Assembly: GCF_947381555.1 (NCBI RefSeq)
Contig: NZ_CANCWQ010000007.1
Coordinates: forward strand, 14,495-78,494
Length of the DNA stretch: 64,000 nt
DNA from: Limosilactobacillus pulli
GTDB taxonomy: Bacteria; Bacillota; Bacilli; Lactobacillales; Lactobacillaceae
Reading direction: 5' to 3'
Under the pieces are notes generated by a model. That model did not search any database and was not told where the DNA came from. It saw nothing but the letters and a program-made list of their open reading frames with translations. Of the stretch, positions 1 to 9,034 are shown piece by piece (positions within the stretch are counted from its first letter, which is position 1; every line of letters begins with the position of its first letter). The position numbers were made by a program, and so were the translations under genes.

Positions 1-960
1 AAACTTTTCATAAGCCGTTTCTTCACCAGTTGCGCTGGTTTGAGCATCCGCAAAGCTTGCTTGATGCAGCTCGGTTTCGGCAACCGTAACATGATGCGTG
101 AAGGTGGCGTTGCCGACCAGTTCAATCCAGTAGTGATCAGCTTGGTGGTGAACGATGGTCTTGACCATGCCGCCAGGGTTGTAGATGGTCATTGGCACGT
201 CGAAATGCGCCAGTTCAGGATGCGTCAGCGCGAAGGCCAATGAGGTTGCTGACATCCCGGTCCCGCAGGCATTGGTAAAGCCGACGCCGCGTTCAAACGT
301 CCGTACGAACAGCTCGTTTTCATTCAGAATCTGGGCAAAGTTTACGTTGACGCCATCAGGGAAATATGGGTTTTGACCATTCAGTCGTTCACCTAAGACG
401 CCTAAAACGTTATCGGACAATTCAGCTGCTGAAACAAAACTGATCAGATGTGGATTAGGAACCGCGATGCTGGTAAAACGCAGTCCAGGAATAAACTCGG
501 GAACCAGCGTATCAAGCAGCCGTTCATGGCCCAGATTGTCAAACGGCAGGGCTTCTTTGTTAAAGCGGACGGGTGAGATCTCAACGGCAAAAGCAGGTAC
601 GCCCGGCGCAAAATCAGGCTGGCGCCGAACAAGCAGGTTGGCATCGCGCGTATCAACCTGGAACTCGTCTTGATCAAATTTTTCTGCCAGATAGCGGGCC
701 ACGGTACGTAGCCCGTTACCGCACATGGAGGCCTCGCTGCCATCGGCGTTGATGACACGCATTTGTGCCAGGGCTCCGGCTTTAGTTGGCTGATTGACAA
801 CCAGAATGCCATCTGCACCGCCTAAAAGGCCAGTCTGGGGATTGGTGATTCTAGGCGCAAGGGCCTGGAGCTCAGAATCGGTGAGTGGCTGTTCCAGAGT
901 TGTCTGGTCCAGGATAAAGAATTGGTTTTGCGATCCATGAACCTTTAGTAGTTCCGTCAT
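1..960 (-). CDS. dapF: diaminopimelate epimerase, 3' end outside window
   Basis: Converts LL-diaminopimelate to meso-diaminopimelate, the step before LysA and a precursor of peptidoglycan. The frame opens with ATG at 960 and stays open for 320 codons to the window edge, so only the extreme C-terminus is missing. The two catalytic cysteines of the family are visible: C80 in ASMCGNGLRT and C232 in NACGTGMSAT. An internal substrate motif FPDGVNVNFAQ is also present. It lies 20 bp downstream of lysC on the same strand, so the two are probably cotranscribed and divergent from the lysA operon. DapF is specific to routes that pass through the LL isomer, which fits the acetylase genes opposite. Identification is firm. 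Confidence 0.95.
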   Translation of the reverse strand, partial: MTELLKVHGSQNQFFILDQTTLEQPLTDSELQALAPRITNPQTGLLGGADGILVVNQPTKAGALAQMRVINADGSEASMCGNGLRTVARYLAEKFDQDEFQVDTRDANLLVRRQPDFAPGVPAFAVEISPVRFNKEALPFDNLGHERLLDTLVPEFIPGLRFTSIAVPNPHLISFVSAAELSDNVLGVLGERLNGQNPYFPDGVNVNFAQILNENELFVRTFERGVGFTNACGTGMSATSLAFALTHPELAHFDVPMTIYNPGGMVKTIVHHQADHYWIELVGNATFTHHVTVAETELHQASFADAQTSATGEETAYEKF

Positions 961-980
961 AAAAATACCTCTTTGTCTGA

Positions 981-2339
981 TTAGTTTGCGAAGAATTGGT
1001 GGTAGATGACCTGAACGGCTTTATCAGCATCGGCACGCTTGGTCCCCAGCATGATTGAGATCTGAGAGGCCCCTTGGTTGATCATCTGCAGCGAGATGTG
1101 GGCATCGGCTAATGGCTGCAAAATGCCGGCAGCAGCGCCAACGCGATCACGCATTCCTTCACCGACGATCATGGTAATGGAGTAGTCGTCAATCCATTCC
1201 AGACGATCGGGATTGATCTTATTTTGAATCTCATCGCACAAAACGTCAATCAATTGATCATTCAAAAACTTTTTGTCAAAGATAATCGAAATATCATCGA
1301 TCCCAGATGGCATGTGCTCATAAGGAACGTTGTGCTTTTCCAGAATATCCAGAATGCGCAGGGTGAAGCCGGCTTCTTTGTTTAAGAGATACTTGTGCAG
1401 ATAAAGTGCCGAAAAATGTTTGCCCGAAGCGACCCCAGTGATGATGTTTTCCGGTTTGAATCCTTTTTCAGGAACGATCATGGTACCAGGCTTTTCTGGT
1501 GCATGCGTGTTTTTGACGTTAATGGGAATCTGACCTTGAATAGCTGGAATCAAGGCCTCGTCATGGAAAACCGAAAAGCCAGCATAGGAAAGCTCACGCA
1601 TCTCACGATAAGTCATCGTCCGGATTGGTTCAGGGTTGTCAACGACATTTGGATTGGCCGAAAAGATTGCATCCACATCGGTAAAGTTCTCATACAGCCG
1701 AGCATGGAATCCACGAGCCAGGATTGCGCCGGTAATGTCAGAACCACCACGCGAGAATGTGGCAATGTGACCAGAAGGCGTGATGCCGAAAAATCCTGGA
1801 AAGACCAGCCGATCGTAGACTTCATACTTGAAATTGGCCAGGTTGCGGTAAGTTTCTGGATTCACAATTGCATCGTTGGGAGCACCGGTAACCATGATGC
1901 CGGCTTCAGTTGGATCAACGAATCGTGCCTTGATGCCTAGATGATTCATAACCATCGCGATCAGCCGGGCGTTCAGCCGTTCACCATGCGCCTTAAAAGC
2001 AGCCAACAGGTATTCATCGTTTGGGTAGTCTTTCTTGGGCAGGTCAGCCAGCAGCTCTTTGATGACCTTAAGCTTTTCATCAGGCAGATCAAAGAAATGG
2101 CCGATTGCTTCGTAGCGTTCAAAGATTTCATCAACGGTCTTGGCGGTATCTTCGCCGTTGATCGTTTCATTGGCATAGCGGATCAGAAGGTCAGTCACCT
2201 TGATATCGCCATCGTGTCGTTTACCAGGAGCCGAAACCACAACGATTTGACGAGCTGGATCAGCCGTGATGATGTTCAATGCCTGTTTAACGGCGGCACC
2301 CGTAGCCAATGAAGTGCCACCGAACTTTACAACTTTCAT
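981..2339 (-). CDS. lysC: aspartokinase (LysC/ThrD type, monofunctional)
   Basis: Phosphorylates aspartate, the committed step of the lysine, threonine and methionine family. The protein has 452 residues. The N-terminal amino acid kinase domain begins VVKFGGTS, and FSRGGSDITGA is the conserved nucleotide/substrate loop. About 140 C-terminal residues form the tandem ACT region typical of feedback-controlled enzymes. The sequence resembles aspartokinase III (YclM/ThrD) more than the alpha/beta LysC type, and there is no internal beta-subunit start. The ATG at 2339 has AAGGAGTC upstream on the minus strand. No lysine riboswitch is seen on its own leader, so the divergent lysA leader and the ACT domain probably carry lysine control. 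Which amino acid inhibits it cannot be told from the sequence. Confidence 0.93.
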   Translation of the reverse strand: MKVVKFGGTSLATGAAVKQALNIITADPARQIVVVSAPGKRHDGDIKVTDLLIRYANETINGEDTAKTVDEIFERYEAIGHFFDLPDEKLKVIKELLADLPKKDYPNDEYLLAAFKAHGERLNARLIAMVMNHLGIKARFVDPTEAGIMVTGAPNDAIVNPETYRNLANFKYEVYDRLVFPGFFGITPSGHIATFSRGGSDITGAILARGFHARLYENFTDVDAIFSANPNVVDNPEPIRTMTYREMRELSYAGFSVFHDEALIPAIQGQIPINVKNTHAPEKPGTMIVPEKGFKPENIITGVASGKHFSALYLHKYLLNKEAGFTLRILDILEKHNVPYEHMPSGIDDISIIFDKKFLNDQLIDVLCDEIQNKINPDRLEWIDDYSITMIVGEGMRDRVGAAAGILQPLADAHISLQMINQGASQISIMLGTKRADADKAVQVIYHQFFAN

Positions 2340-2397
2340 ATTACAGACTCCTTTGTGCGTTGAAAATAGTCTAAAGAACGCGAATTAATTTAATAGG

Positions 2398-2425
2398 ATT
2401 CTAACATTTATTGACGTCCATGCAA
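2398..2425 (-). promoter_or_regulatory. putative lysC-dapF promoter
   Basis: On the minus strand, TTGCAT (2420-2425) and TAGAAT (2398-2403) are separated by 16 bp, about 60 bp before the lysC start. The match to a sigma-A promoter is good but has no experimental support. Confidence 0.5.
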
Positions 2426-2508
2426 GTCTTGTGTTTATAAATCTGGTAGCATAAACGTTTTACAAATCATAGTAGAAAAAATAAATGAGAAAAATTATTA
2501 GAATTACC

Positions 2509-2535
2509 TTGACGATTATGAAACTTAATTATAGA
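2509..2535 (+). promoter_or_regulatory. putative promoter of the lysA operon
   Basis: TTGACG at 2509-2514 and TATAGA at 2530-2535, spacing 15-16 bp. It sits just upstream of the lysine riboswitch, so the riboswitch would lie at the 5' end of the transcript. Confidence 0.5.
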
Positions 2536-2545
2536 CTTACTAGTA

Positions 2546-2722
2546 AATCGAAGAGGCGCAATCAACATTAGTACCGTATGTTAGTCGCAGACCAGACAAG
2601 GACCGTACGGGAAAGGGACGACTGCCGAAGCTTTCAGACTGGGCCGCAGCCTGATTGCTGGGGCGTGGCTGAACAAGTCACGGACTGTCGCGGAGAAAAA
2701 CTTCGCGGAGCGCTATCGACCA
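2546..2722 (+). promoter_or_regulatory. lysine riboswitch (L box)
   Basis: The leader carries the ordered L-box landmarks: GAGGCGC near the 5' end, TTAGTA, GGGAAAGGGACGACTGCCGA, CTGGGCCGCAG, GGGGCGTGGCTGA, and GACTGTCGCGGAG closing into GCGCTATC. The 5' GGCGC and 3' GCGC strands can form the basal P1 helix. It precedes two terminator hairpins and then lysA, so high lysine should stop transcription of the biosynthetic genes. Boundaries are approximate. Confidence 0.93.
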
Positions 2723-2742
2723 ATCAGATTAAATTTGACAAC

Positions 2743-2763
2743 AGCCGCAGTGGGTGGCTTTTT
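2743..2763 (+). terminator. first hairpin after the lysine riboswitch
   Basis: AGCCGC pairs with GTGGCT around a 5-base loop and is followed by five T. It is short but has intrinsic terminator form, and its position suggests it may be the riboswitch expression platform. Confidence 0.6.
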
Positions 2764-2772
2764 GAAAATGGG

Positions 2773-2809
2773 ATCCGTTGTTTGTGCGCGCACGAACAAT
2801 GGATTTTTT
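2773..2809 (+). terminator. strong terminator in the lysA leader
   Basis: A nearly uninterrupted 16-bp hairpin (arms 2773-2788 and 2789-2804, minimal loop, GU pairs only) is followed by a T-run to 2809. It lies 40 bp before the lysA start. Together with the smaller hairpin upstream it gives two terminators in series. Confidence 0.8.
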
Positions 2810-2850
2810 CTTAGCGTTTTCCCCGTCAAAACAACGGAGGTTTTTAGATT

Positions 2851-4164
2851 ATGAATTCTCAGATTACACCGGATCAGATCAACGCCGCAGGTCATTTGAC
2901 CATTGGCGGTGTTGATTCGCTCGAATTGGCTAACGAATATGGCACGCCGTTGGTAGTCTACGACGTGGCTCAGATTCGTCGCCAGATTCGTGCTTTTAAA
3001 AAGGTGTTTGAGCAGCGCCAGGTTGACTACGCGGTCAGCTATGCCAGCAAGGCGTTTGCCGCGATTGCCATGTACCAGGTTGTAGCTCATGAAGGCGGTC
3101 ATGTCGATGTGGTTTCGGCCGGTGAGCTCTATACGGCAATCAAAGCCAACTTCCCAATGGAAAACGTATCTTTTCATGGTAACAACAAATCACGAGCCGA
3201 ATTGGAAATGGCCGTTGATCACCATGTCGGCATGATCGTGATCGATAACTTCCATGAAATTGAGTTGCTTAATGAAGTACTGGCCAGTCGTGATCAGTCA
3301 ATCGACGTTATGATGCGGATCACACCGGGGATTTCCGCACATACGAATAAGTATATTCAAACTGGTCAGGTTGACAGCAAATTTGGCTTTGATCTGCAAT
3401 CGGGTCAGGCTGATGAAGCCCTACAGCAGATTTTAAACAGTCCACGGATGAATATGAAAGGGATGCATGCTCACATTGGCTCCCAGATCTTTGAACTGAA
3501 TGGCTTTCAAATGGCTGCCGCCAAACTAGTTGAAATTGCGGCACATTGGCGAGACGCATTTGGTTATGAGCCAGAAATCGTCAATGTCGGTGGTGGCTTT
3601 GGCATTCGCTACGTCAGTGCCGATCATCCATTAAAACCAGAAGATTTTGTGGCTGCTATTATCGAAACTATCAAAGAAGAAACGCAAAAATTGAATCTTA
3701 GGCTGCCAGCCGTCTGGATCGAACCAGGTCGTTCAATTGCCGGCCCTGCTGGCTACAATCTTTACACGGTTGGCTCGCGAAAAGACGTTCCAGGCTTGAT
3801 GCCATATGTCATGATCGATGGCGGGATGGGTGACAACATTCGGCCAGCACTTTATCAGGCTGAATACGAGACGGTGCTGGCTGCTGATCCGCAGGCTGAA
3901 AATGCTGAAACGGTGCGGCTGGCCGGTAAATACTGTGAGTCAGGCGATATTCTCAGTCAGCATCAGCCATTGCCAAAAACCAAGCCTGGTGACGTCTTGG
4001 CCATGCTGGACACCGGTGCCTATGGATATGCGATGGCATCCAACTATAACCGTAATCCACGACCAGCCGTTGTCTTTGCTGAAAATGGTCAGGCACATCT
4101 GGTAATCGAGCGTGAATCGCTTGAGGATCTGGTTCACCTGGATCGTCCATATCCAGAAGTCTAG
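2851..4164 (+). CDS. lysA: diaminopimelate decarboxylase
   Basis: Decarboxylates meso-diaminopimelate to L-lysine, the last step of the pathway, using PLP. The protein has 437 residues, the usual family length. The Schiff-base lysine is K67 in YASKAFA, HIGSQIF is the PLP phosphate/ring motif, GGGFGIRY is the glycine loop and CESGDIL is the dimer-interface substrate motif. The ATG at 2851 has GGAGG 10 bp upstream. It is first in a seven-gene operon and directly controlled by the lysine riboswitch. Confidence 0.96.
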   Translation: MNSQITPDQINAAGHLTIGGVDSLELANEYGTPLVVYDVAQIRRQIRAFKKVFEQRQVDYAVSYASKAFAAIAMYQVVAHEGGHVDVVSAGELYTAIKANFPMENVSFHGNNKSRAELEMAVDHHVGMIVIDNFHEIELLNEVLASRDQSIDVMMRITPGISAHTNKYIQTGQVDSKFGFDLQSGQADEALQQILNSPRMNMKGMHAHIGSQIFELNGFQMAAAKLVEIAAHWRDAFGYEPEIVNVGGGFGIRYVSADHPLKPEDFVAAIIETIKEETQKLNLRLPAVWIEPGRSIAGPAGYNLYTVGSRKDVPGLMPYVMIDGGMGDNIRPALYQAEYETVLAADPQAENAETVRLAGKYCESGDILSQHQPLPKTKPGDVLAMLDTGAYGYAMASNYNRNPRPAVVFAENGQAHLVIERESLEDLVHLDRPYPEV

Positions 4165-4219
4165 GCAAGTTTATCCACACGTTATTAATATAGTAGAAAA
4201 AAGATTGGAGTTAATCTAA

Positions 4220-4930
4220 ATGGCACAATTAGACGCACAAAGTATCATCAACTACATTGGCAATGCCCCTAAAAAGACGCCCGTAAAAGTATTCGTTAAG
4301 GGTAATCTGACAGCTTTAAACGTTCCTGAAACGATTCAAAGTTTCTTAGAAGCCCATACCGGCGTTTTGTTTGGCGACTGGGCTGACGTTAAGCCATTCT
4401 TGACTGCTAATGCTGTGCAGATTGAAGACTATCGCGTGGAAAACGATGCCCGCAACTCAGCCGTGCCACTGTTGGATCTGAAGGGAATCAACGCGCGGAT
4501 CGAACCGGGCGCCTTGATTCGCGACCAAGTACTGATTGGCGACAATGCCGTTATCATGATGGGCGCAATCATCAACATTGGTGCTGAAATCGGTGCCGAT
4601 TCCATGATTGACATGGGTGCGGTGCTGGGCGGCCGGGCCATCGTTGGCAAGCACTGTCACGTTGGCGCGGGCGCGGTTTTAGCCGGCGTGATCGAACCAG
4701 CCTCAGCTGAACCGGTCCGAATCGATGACAACGTTTTGATTGGTGCCAATGCCGTTGTGATCGAAGGCGTGCATGTTGGGGAAGGGGCCGTCATTGCTGC
4801 TGGGGCCGTCGTTACCCAAGACGTTGCACCACACACGGTTGTTGCTGGCGTACCAGCCAAGTTTATCAAGAACGTTGACGACAAGACCGAATCAAAGACC
4901 GGTCTGGAAGAAGATCTGCGGAAGCTGTGA
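4220..4930 (+). CDS. dapH: tetrahydrodipicolinate N-acetyltransferase
   Basis: Transfers an acetyl group from acetyl-CoA to tetrahydrodipicolinate, opening the acetylase branch. The 236-residue length and the N-terminus (MAQLDAQSIINYIGNA) match the DapH/DapD family of Firmicutes. From about residue 90 the protein is a run of hexapeptide repeats (for example VLIGDNAVIMMGAIINIGAE), the left-handed beta-helix of trimeric acyltransferases. GGAG precedes the start. It lies 55 bp after lysA and 6 bp before the deacetylase gene. The acetyl rather than succinyl specificity is inferred from family and from the neighbouring deacetylase. Confidence 0.93.
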   Translation: MAQLDAQSIINYIGNAPKKTPVKVFVKGNLTALNVPETIQSFLEAHTGVLFGDWADVKPFLTANAVQIEDYRVENDARNSAVPLLDLKGINARIEPGALIRDQVLIGDNAVIMMGAIINIGAEIGADSMIDMGAVLGGRAIVGKHCHVGAGAVLAGVIEPASAEPVRIDDNVLIGANAVVIEGVHVGEGAVIAAGAVVTQDVAPHTVVAGVPAKFIKNVDDKTESKTGLEEDLRKL

Positions 4931-4936
4931 TGAACA

Positions 4937-6088
4937 ATGACCGAATTAAATGAAGCACAATTAATCAAGATTCGTCGCGATCTGCACCAGATTCCGGAAT
5001 TGGCACTTAAAGAATTTCAGACGCATGACTACTTATTGGATACGATCAGAGGGTTAGACCAGACTCATCTAGAAATTTGCCAGCCGGAAAAACTGCCGAC
5101 TGCATTGATGGTTTTAGTGCACGGCAGTCAGCCAACCAGAACGATCGGCTATCGAACCGATATTGATGCCTTGCCGGTTGAGGAAAAAACGGGATTGCCG
5201 TTTGCTTCCAAGCATCCGGGCGTTATGCATGCCTGCGGTCACGACGTTCACATGACGGTTGCTTTGGGTGTCTTAAGCTGGTTTAGCGAGCATCAGCCTA
5301 AAGACAATCTGCTGTTTTTCTTTCAGCCGGCGGAGGAAAGCGAAAATGGCGGTAAGCTGGCCTATGAACGAGGGCTGTTTGAAGGCAAGTGGAAGCCTGA
5401 TGAATTTTATGGTTTGCACGACAACCCGGATCTGCCGGCCGGAGCGATTGGCTGCCGCATGGGGACGCTGTTTGCCGGTACGACCGAAGTCAACATCGAC
5501 ATCACTGGTAAGGGCGGACATGCTGCCTTCCCACAGGATGCCAACGATACGGTTGTGGCCATGGCTTCTTTGATCATGCAGGTCCAGACGATCATTTCAC
5601 GCAGCATTGATCCAATCCAAAGCGGAGTGATTACGCTGGGCAAGGTACAAGCCGGTACGATTCGCAATGTGATTGCCGGTCATGCCCATCTGGAAGGCAC
5701 GATTCGCGGTCTGACGCAGGAAATGATTTTAAAGATCGATCAGCGTTTAAAAGACGTCTGTGAAGGAATTGCTAAAAGTTTTAACGTTAAAGTTGATCTG
5801 CAGTTGAATCAAGGTGGCTACTGGCCCGTTGAAAACAATCCCGAACTGACCAAACGCTTTATTGAATATATGAAACAGGCTGCTGGCGTCGAATTTATCG
5901 AAACTGCGCCGGCAATGACCGGTGAAGACTTTGGCTATCTGCTGGCCAAGTTTCCCGGCACCATGTTTTGGCTGGGAGTTGAAGATGACTCACAGTTGCA
6001 TTCGGCGACTTTAAAACCGGATGAGCGCGCCATTAAACGAGGTGTGGATGCTATTACCGGATTTTTGAACTATCGCATGCAAGACTAG
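4937..6088 (+). CDS. dapL: N-acetyldiaminopimelate deacetylase
   Basis: M20-family metallohydrolase that removes the acetyl group from N-acetyl-LL-diaminopimelate, giving LL-diaminopimelate for DapF. It has 383 residues. The M20 metal site is visible as HACGHDVH (H98, C100, H102) and PAEESENGG, and a dimerisation domain follows (GKGGHAAFPQ). Sequence alone does not separate it from amidohydrolases acting on hippurate or N-acyl amino acids, but its position between dapH and dapA makes the assignment strong. The symbol dapL follows common annotation of Firmicutes; in other organisms that symbol means an aminotransferase. Confidence 0.9.
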   Translation: MTELNEAQLIKIRRDLHQIPELALKEFQTHDYLLDTIRGLDQTHLEICQPEKLPTALMVLVHGSQPTRTIGYRTDIDALPVEEKTGLPFASKHPGVMHACGHDVHMTVALGVLSWFSEHQPKDNLLFFFQPAEESENGGKLAYERGLFEGKWKPDEFYGLHDNPDLPAGAIGCRMGTLFAGTTEVNIDITGKGGHAAFPQDANDTVVAMASLIMQVQTIISRSIDPIQSGVITLGKVQAGTIRNVIAGHAHLEGTIRGLTQEMILKIDQRLKDVCEGIAKSFNVKVDLQLNQGGYWPVENNPELTKRFIEYMKQAAGVEFIETAPAMTGEDFGYLLAKFPGTMFWLGVEDDSQLHSATLKPDERAIKRGVDAITGFLNYRMQD

Positions 6089-6100
6089 GGGGAATTGATT

Positions 6101-7033
6101 ATGAATTTAAAGGATGCCGATCTGCTGACCGCAATCGTAACGCCATTTAATGAACAAAATGAATTGGACTTTGCCAGTCTGGCCAAGCTGACCAACCATT
6201 TGATCGAACAAGGCAGCAATGGTTTTGTCATTGGCGGTACGACTGGTGAGACGCCAACGCTCAGTCATGACGCAAAGCTCGCTCTGTATCGTGAGTTTGC
6301 CAAGATCGTTGATGGCCGCGTGCCGGTAATTGCCGGCACTGGCAGCAACAATACTGCCGAAACGATTGCTTTTACCAATGAAGTAGCTGAGATCGAAGGC
6401 ATTGACTACGCACTGGTCGTGGTACCGCCATACAACAAGCCAAATCAGCGTGGCATGATTGCTCACTTTACGGCGGTAGCAGATCAGTCCAAGTTGCCAA
6501 TCGTGATCTATAACATTCCTGGCCGAACCGGCGTTAAGATGGCTGCCGAAACGATCGTGGAGCTTTCACATCATAAAAACATCAAGGCCGTTAAGCAATG
6601 CGCCTCGTTAGAAGAAATGCAGTACGTGATCGATCATAAGGATGAGGATTTCCAAGTCTTTACCGGCGAGGACGCTCAAGCATTGACGGCCCGCGTTTTA
6701 GGAGCTAATGGTGTAATCTCGGTTGCCTCGCATAATTATTGTGCCCAGATGCGGGAAATGTATGATCAATTGTATAATGGTAATTGGCAGGCTGCCGCCC
6801 GTCTGCAGCGTTGGCTGACGCCAAGGATGGCTGCGCTGTTTATGTATCCATCGCCATCGCCGGTCAAGGCAGTCTTGAACGCACAAGGCTTTGGCGTGGG
6901 TGGCTGCCGTCTGCCAATCGCTACTTTGAATGACGATGAAAAGCAGGCGCTGGCTAAGGCACTGTCTTTGCCTGAAGACGCGCTGTTTCATGAATTGCCA
7001 TTAGATCTTGGAAAGGGTGATGTTGATGACTAG
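6101..7033 (+). CDS. dapA: 4-hydroxy-tetrahydrodipicolinate synthase
   Basis: Condenses pyruvate with aspartate semialdehyde. It is a TIM-barrel aldolase of the DHDPS/NAL family. With ATG at 6101 the protein has 310 residues. GGTTGET is the substrate-binding loop, Y137 in IYNIPGRTG is the proton relay, and K165 in KAVKQCAS forms the pyruvate Schiff base. The ATG at 6101 is preferred over an in-frame TTG at 6095 because AGGGGGAA sits 7 bp before it. The 3' end overlaps dapB by 8 bp, consistent with translational coupling. Confidence 0.95.
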   Translation: MNLKDADLLTAIVTPFNEQNELDFASLAKLTNHLIEQGSNGFVIGGTTGETPTLSHDAKLALYREFAKIVDGRVPVIAGTGSNNTAETIAFTNEVAEIEGIDYALVVVPPYNKPNQRGMIAHFTAVADQSKLPIVIYNIPGRTGVKMAAETIVELSHHKNIKAVKQCASLEEMQYVIDHKDEDFQVFTGEDAQALTARVLGANGVISVASHNYCAQMREMYDQLYNGNWQAAARLQRWLTPRMAALFMYPSPSPVKAVLNAQGFGVGGCRLPIATLNDDEKQALAKALSLPEDALFHELPLDLGKGDVDD

Positions 7034-7805
7034 TGTACTGATCGCTGGGTTTGCTGGTGCAATAGGACAAAAGGCCGTTGATCTGGTCAATGGCATGACG
7101 GATTTTCAAATCGTTGCCGCGTTTTCGCCACAAACCGACCGTGACGATCCGGAACGCTACAATCTAAATGATGACGTACAGATTTTTAATGATTTAGCAG
7201 CGATTCCCGATCAAGCAGCTGATGTGTGGATTGACTTTACCGTGCCCAGCGCGGTTTATGAAAACGTCAAGTTCGCATTGAGTCACGGCATGCGGCCAAT
7301 CGTCGGCACGACAGGACTGACCGATGAGCAAGAAGCTGAGTTAAAGAACCTTGCTAAAGCCAATCAGCTGGGTGGCTTGATTGCACCAAACTTTGGCATG
7401 TCGGCCGTATTGCTGATGAAGTTTGCCAAAGAGGCTGCCAAGTATTTTCCAGACGTGGAAGTAATCGAAATGCACCATGCTGATAAAAAAGATGCACCAT
7501 CCGGAACAGCTTTGAGTACGGCTAAGATGATCGCCCAAAATCGCAAGCCGCACCAAAGCAATCCAGACGAGGTTGAAACGCTGGCCAACGTCCGTGGTGG
7601 CGACTATCAAGGTATTCGGATTCATTCCGTGCGGCTGCCTGGCTACATTGCCCATGAGCAGGTGCTGTTTGGCGGCATGGGAGAGGCATTGACCATTCGT
7701 CAGGATTCATTTGATCGGGGCTCGTTTATGAGCGGCGTTAAGGTAGCCTTGCAAAAGGTTGCGTCGCTGAATGAACTGGTTGTCGGTTTGGAAAATATTC
7801 TTTAA
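7026..7805 (+). CDS. dapB: 4-hydroxy-tetrahydrodipicolinate reductase
   Basis: NAD(P)H-dependent reduction giving tetrahydrodipicolinate, the substrate of DapH. It has about 260 residues. The N-terminal Rossmann fold has GFAGAIGQKAV, GTTGLTDEQ is the nucleotide-proximal loop, and HHADKKDAPSGTAL is the DapB signature with the catalytic HH and K. The ATG at 7026 is chosen because GAAAGG lies 9 bp upstream. An in-frame ATG at 7020 is possible. The start lies inside the dapA 3' end. Confidence 0.95.
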   Translation: MTSVLIAGFAGAIGQKAVDLVNGMTDFQIVAAFSPQTDRDDPERYNLNDDVQIFNDLAAIPDQAADVWIDFTVPSAVYENVKFALSHGMRPIVGTTGLTDEQEAELKNLAKANQLGGLIAPNFGMSAVLLMKFAKEAAKYFPDVEVIEMHHADKKDAPSGTALSTAKMIAQNRKPHQSNPDEVETLANVRGGDYQGIRIHSVRLPGYIAHEQVLFGGMGEALTIRQDSFDRGSFMSGVKVALQKVASLNELVVGLENIL

Positions 7806-7825
7806 TATAAAGGGGAAATTTGTTT

Positions 7826-9019
7826 ATGCCAACTCTAGCAAAAGATCTTAATGAAACGGTCAACCCACGCGTGGCTGCAATCTCACCATCTGGAATCCGC
7901 TCTTTTGATGCTCACGTGTCCAAGATTCCAGGCATCGTTAAGCTGACGATTGGCGAACCTGATCTTAACGTTCCTGAACACGTTAAGCAGGCAGCCGTGC
8001 AAAGCATCGTTGACAACGACTCGCACTACACGTCCAACCGCGGCAAGATTGAGCTGCGTGAAGCCATCAGCGGCTATCTGGAACGGACACGCGGCGTGCA
8101 CTATGATCCAGAAACGGAAATCGTTGCTACGGTTGGTGCGACCGAGGCCCTGGCAGCAACGATCTTTTCTCTGATCAATGAAGGCGACAAGGTGATTATT
8201 CCAACGCCGGTCTTTTCACTGTACTTCCCGCTGGTTTCTCTGGCAGGTGGGACGCCAGTGCAGGTTGACGTTTCTGAGGACGATTTCGTCTTGACGCCAG
8301 AGCTATTGGAAAACGTTTTGAAAAAAGAAGGTCCTGCCGTTAAGGCAGTTTTGCTCAACTACCCAGTCAACCCAACCGGTCGCGAATACCCACGCGACGT
8401 GCTGGAAGGTTTGGCCAAGGTGATTGCGGATCATCATCTGTACGTTTTTGCCGATGAAATCTACAGTGACCTGGTCTACGGCGTTGAGCACACCTCGATG
8501 GCTACATTGCTGCCAGACCGGACGATCTTTATCTCTGGTTTGTCCAAGTCACATGCCATGACCGGCTACCGAATGGGTTACTTTGCCGGTCCTAAAGAAG
8601 CCATTGACAACATTACCAAGCTGCACTCATTCTTGGTAACCTCAATTACCGACTCAACGCAGGCTGCGGCTATTGAAGCCTACAACAACGGGGAAGAAGA
8701 TCCGGTCAAGGCCCGGGCCATCTACCAAAAACGGCGGGACTATGTTTTGAAGTCCTTAAACGACATGGGCATCGAAACGGTTCCACCACAAGGCGCGTTC
8801 TACATCTTCGCTAAGATTCCAGCCAGCTATGGTACGGACGACATGCAGTTCGCCTTGGATCTGGCCAAGGAGGCTCAAGTCGGCGTAACGCCAGGCAACG
8901 CATTTGGTGCTGGTGGTGCTGGCTGGGTTCGGCTGTCATACGCGGCTTCTGATGAGGATCTGCACACGGCCATGGAACGCATGAAGCCATTTATTGAAAA
9001 GGTTAACGCAAAGAACTAA
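7826..9019 (+). CDS. patA: N-acetyl-LL-diaminopimelate aminotransferase
   Basis: Class I/II PLP aminotransferase expected to aminate N-acetyl-2-amino-6-ketopimelate. It has 397 residues from ATG 7826, which has AAAGGGGA 9 bp upstream. Visible motifs are NYPVNPTG, FADEIYSDL and SGLSKSHAMTGYRMG, where K is the PLP lysine. It is closest to the PatA/AspC-like branch. Between dapB and asd it supplies the only step otherwise missing from the acetylase route, which makes the functional call more secure than homology alone. Confidence 0.88.
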   Translation: MPTLAKDLNETVNPRVAAISPSGIRSFDAHVSKIPGIVKLTIGEPDLNVPEHVKQAAVQSIVDNDSHYTSNRGKIELREAISGYLERTRGVHYDPETEIVATVGATEALAATIFSLINEGDKVIIPTPVFSLYFPLVSLAGGTPVQVDVSEDDFVLTPELLENVLKKEGPAVKAVLLNYPVNPTGREYPRDVLEGLAKVIADHHLYVFADEIYSDLVYGVEHTSMATLLPDRTIFISGLSKSHAMTGYRMGYFAGPKEAIDNITKLHSFLVTSITDSTQAAAIEAYNNGEEDPVKARAIYQKRRDYVLKSLNDMGIETVPPQGAFYIFAKIPASYGTDDMQFALDLAKEAQVGVTPGNAFGAGGAGWVRLSYAASDEDLHTAMERMKPFIEKVNAKN

Positions 9020-9034
9020 AGGAGCGATTCTAAT

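Noticed and set aside
1395..1940. 181-codon plus-strand frame inside lysC
   Set aside because: It lies wholly antisense to a gene with clear motifs and has no ribosome site or family features.
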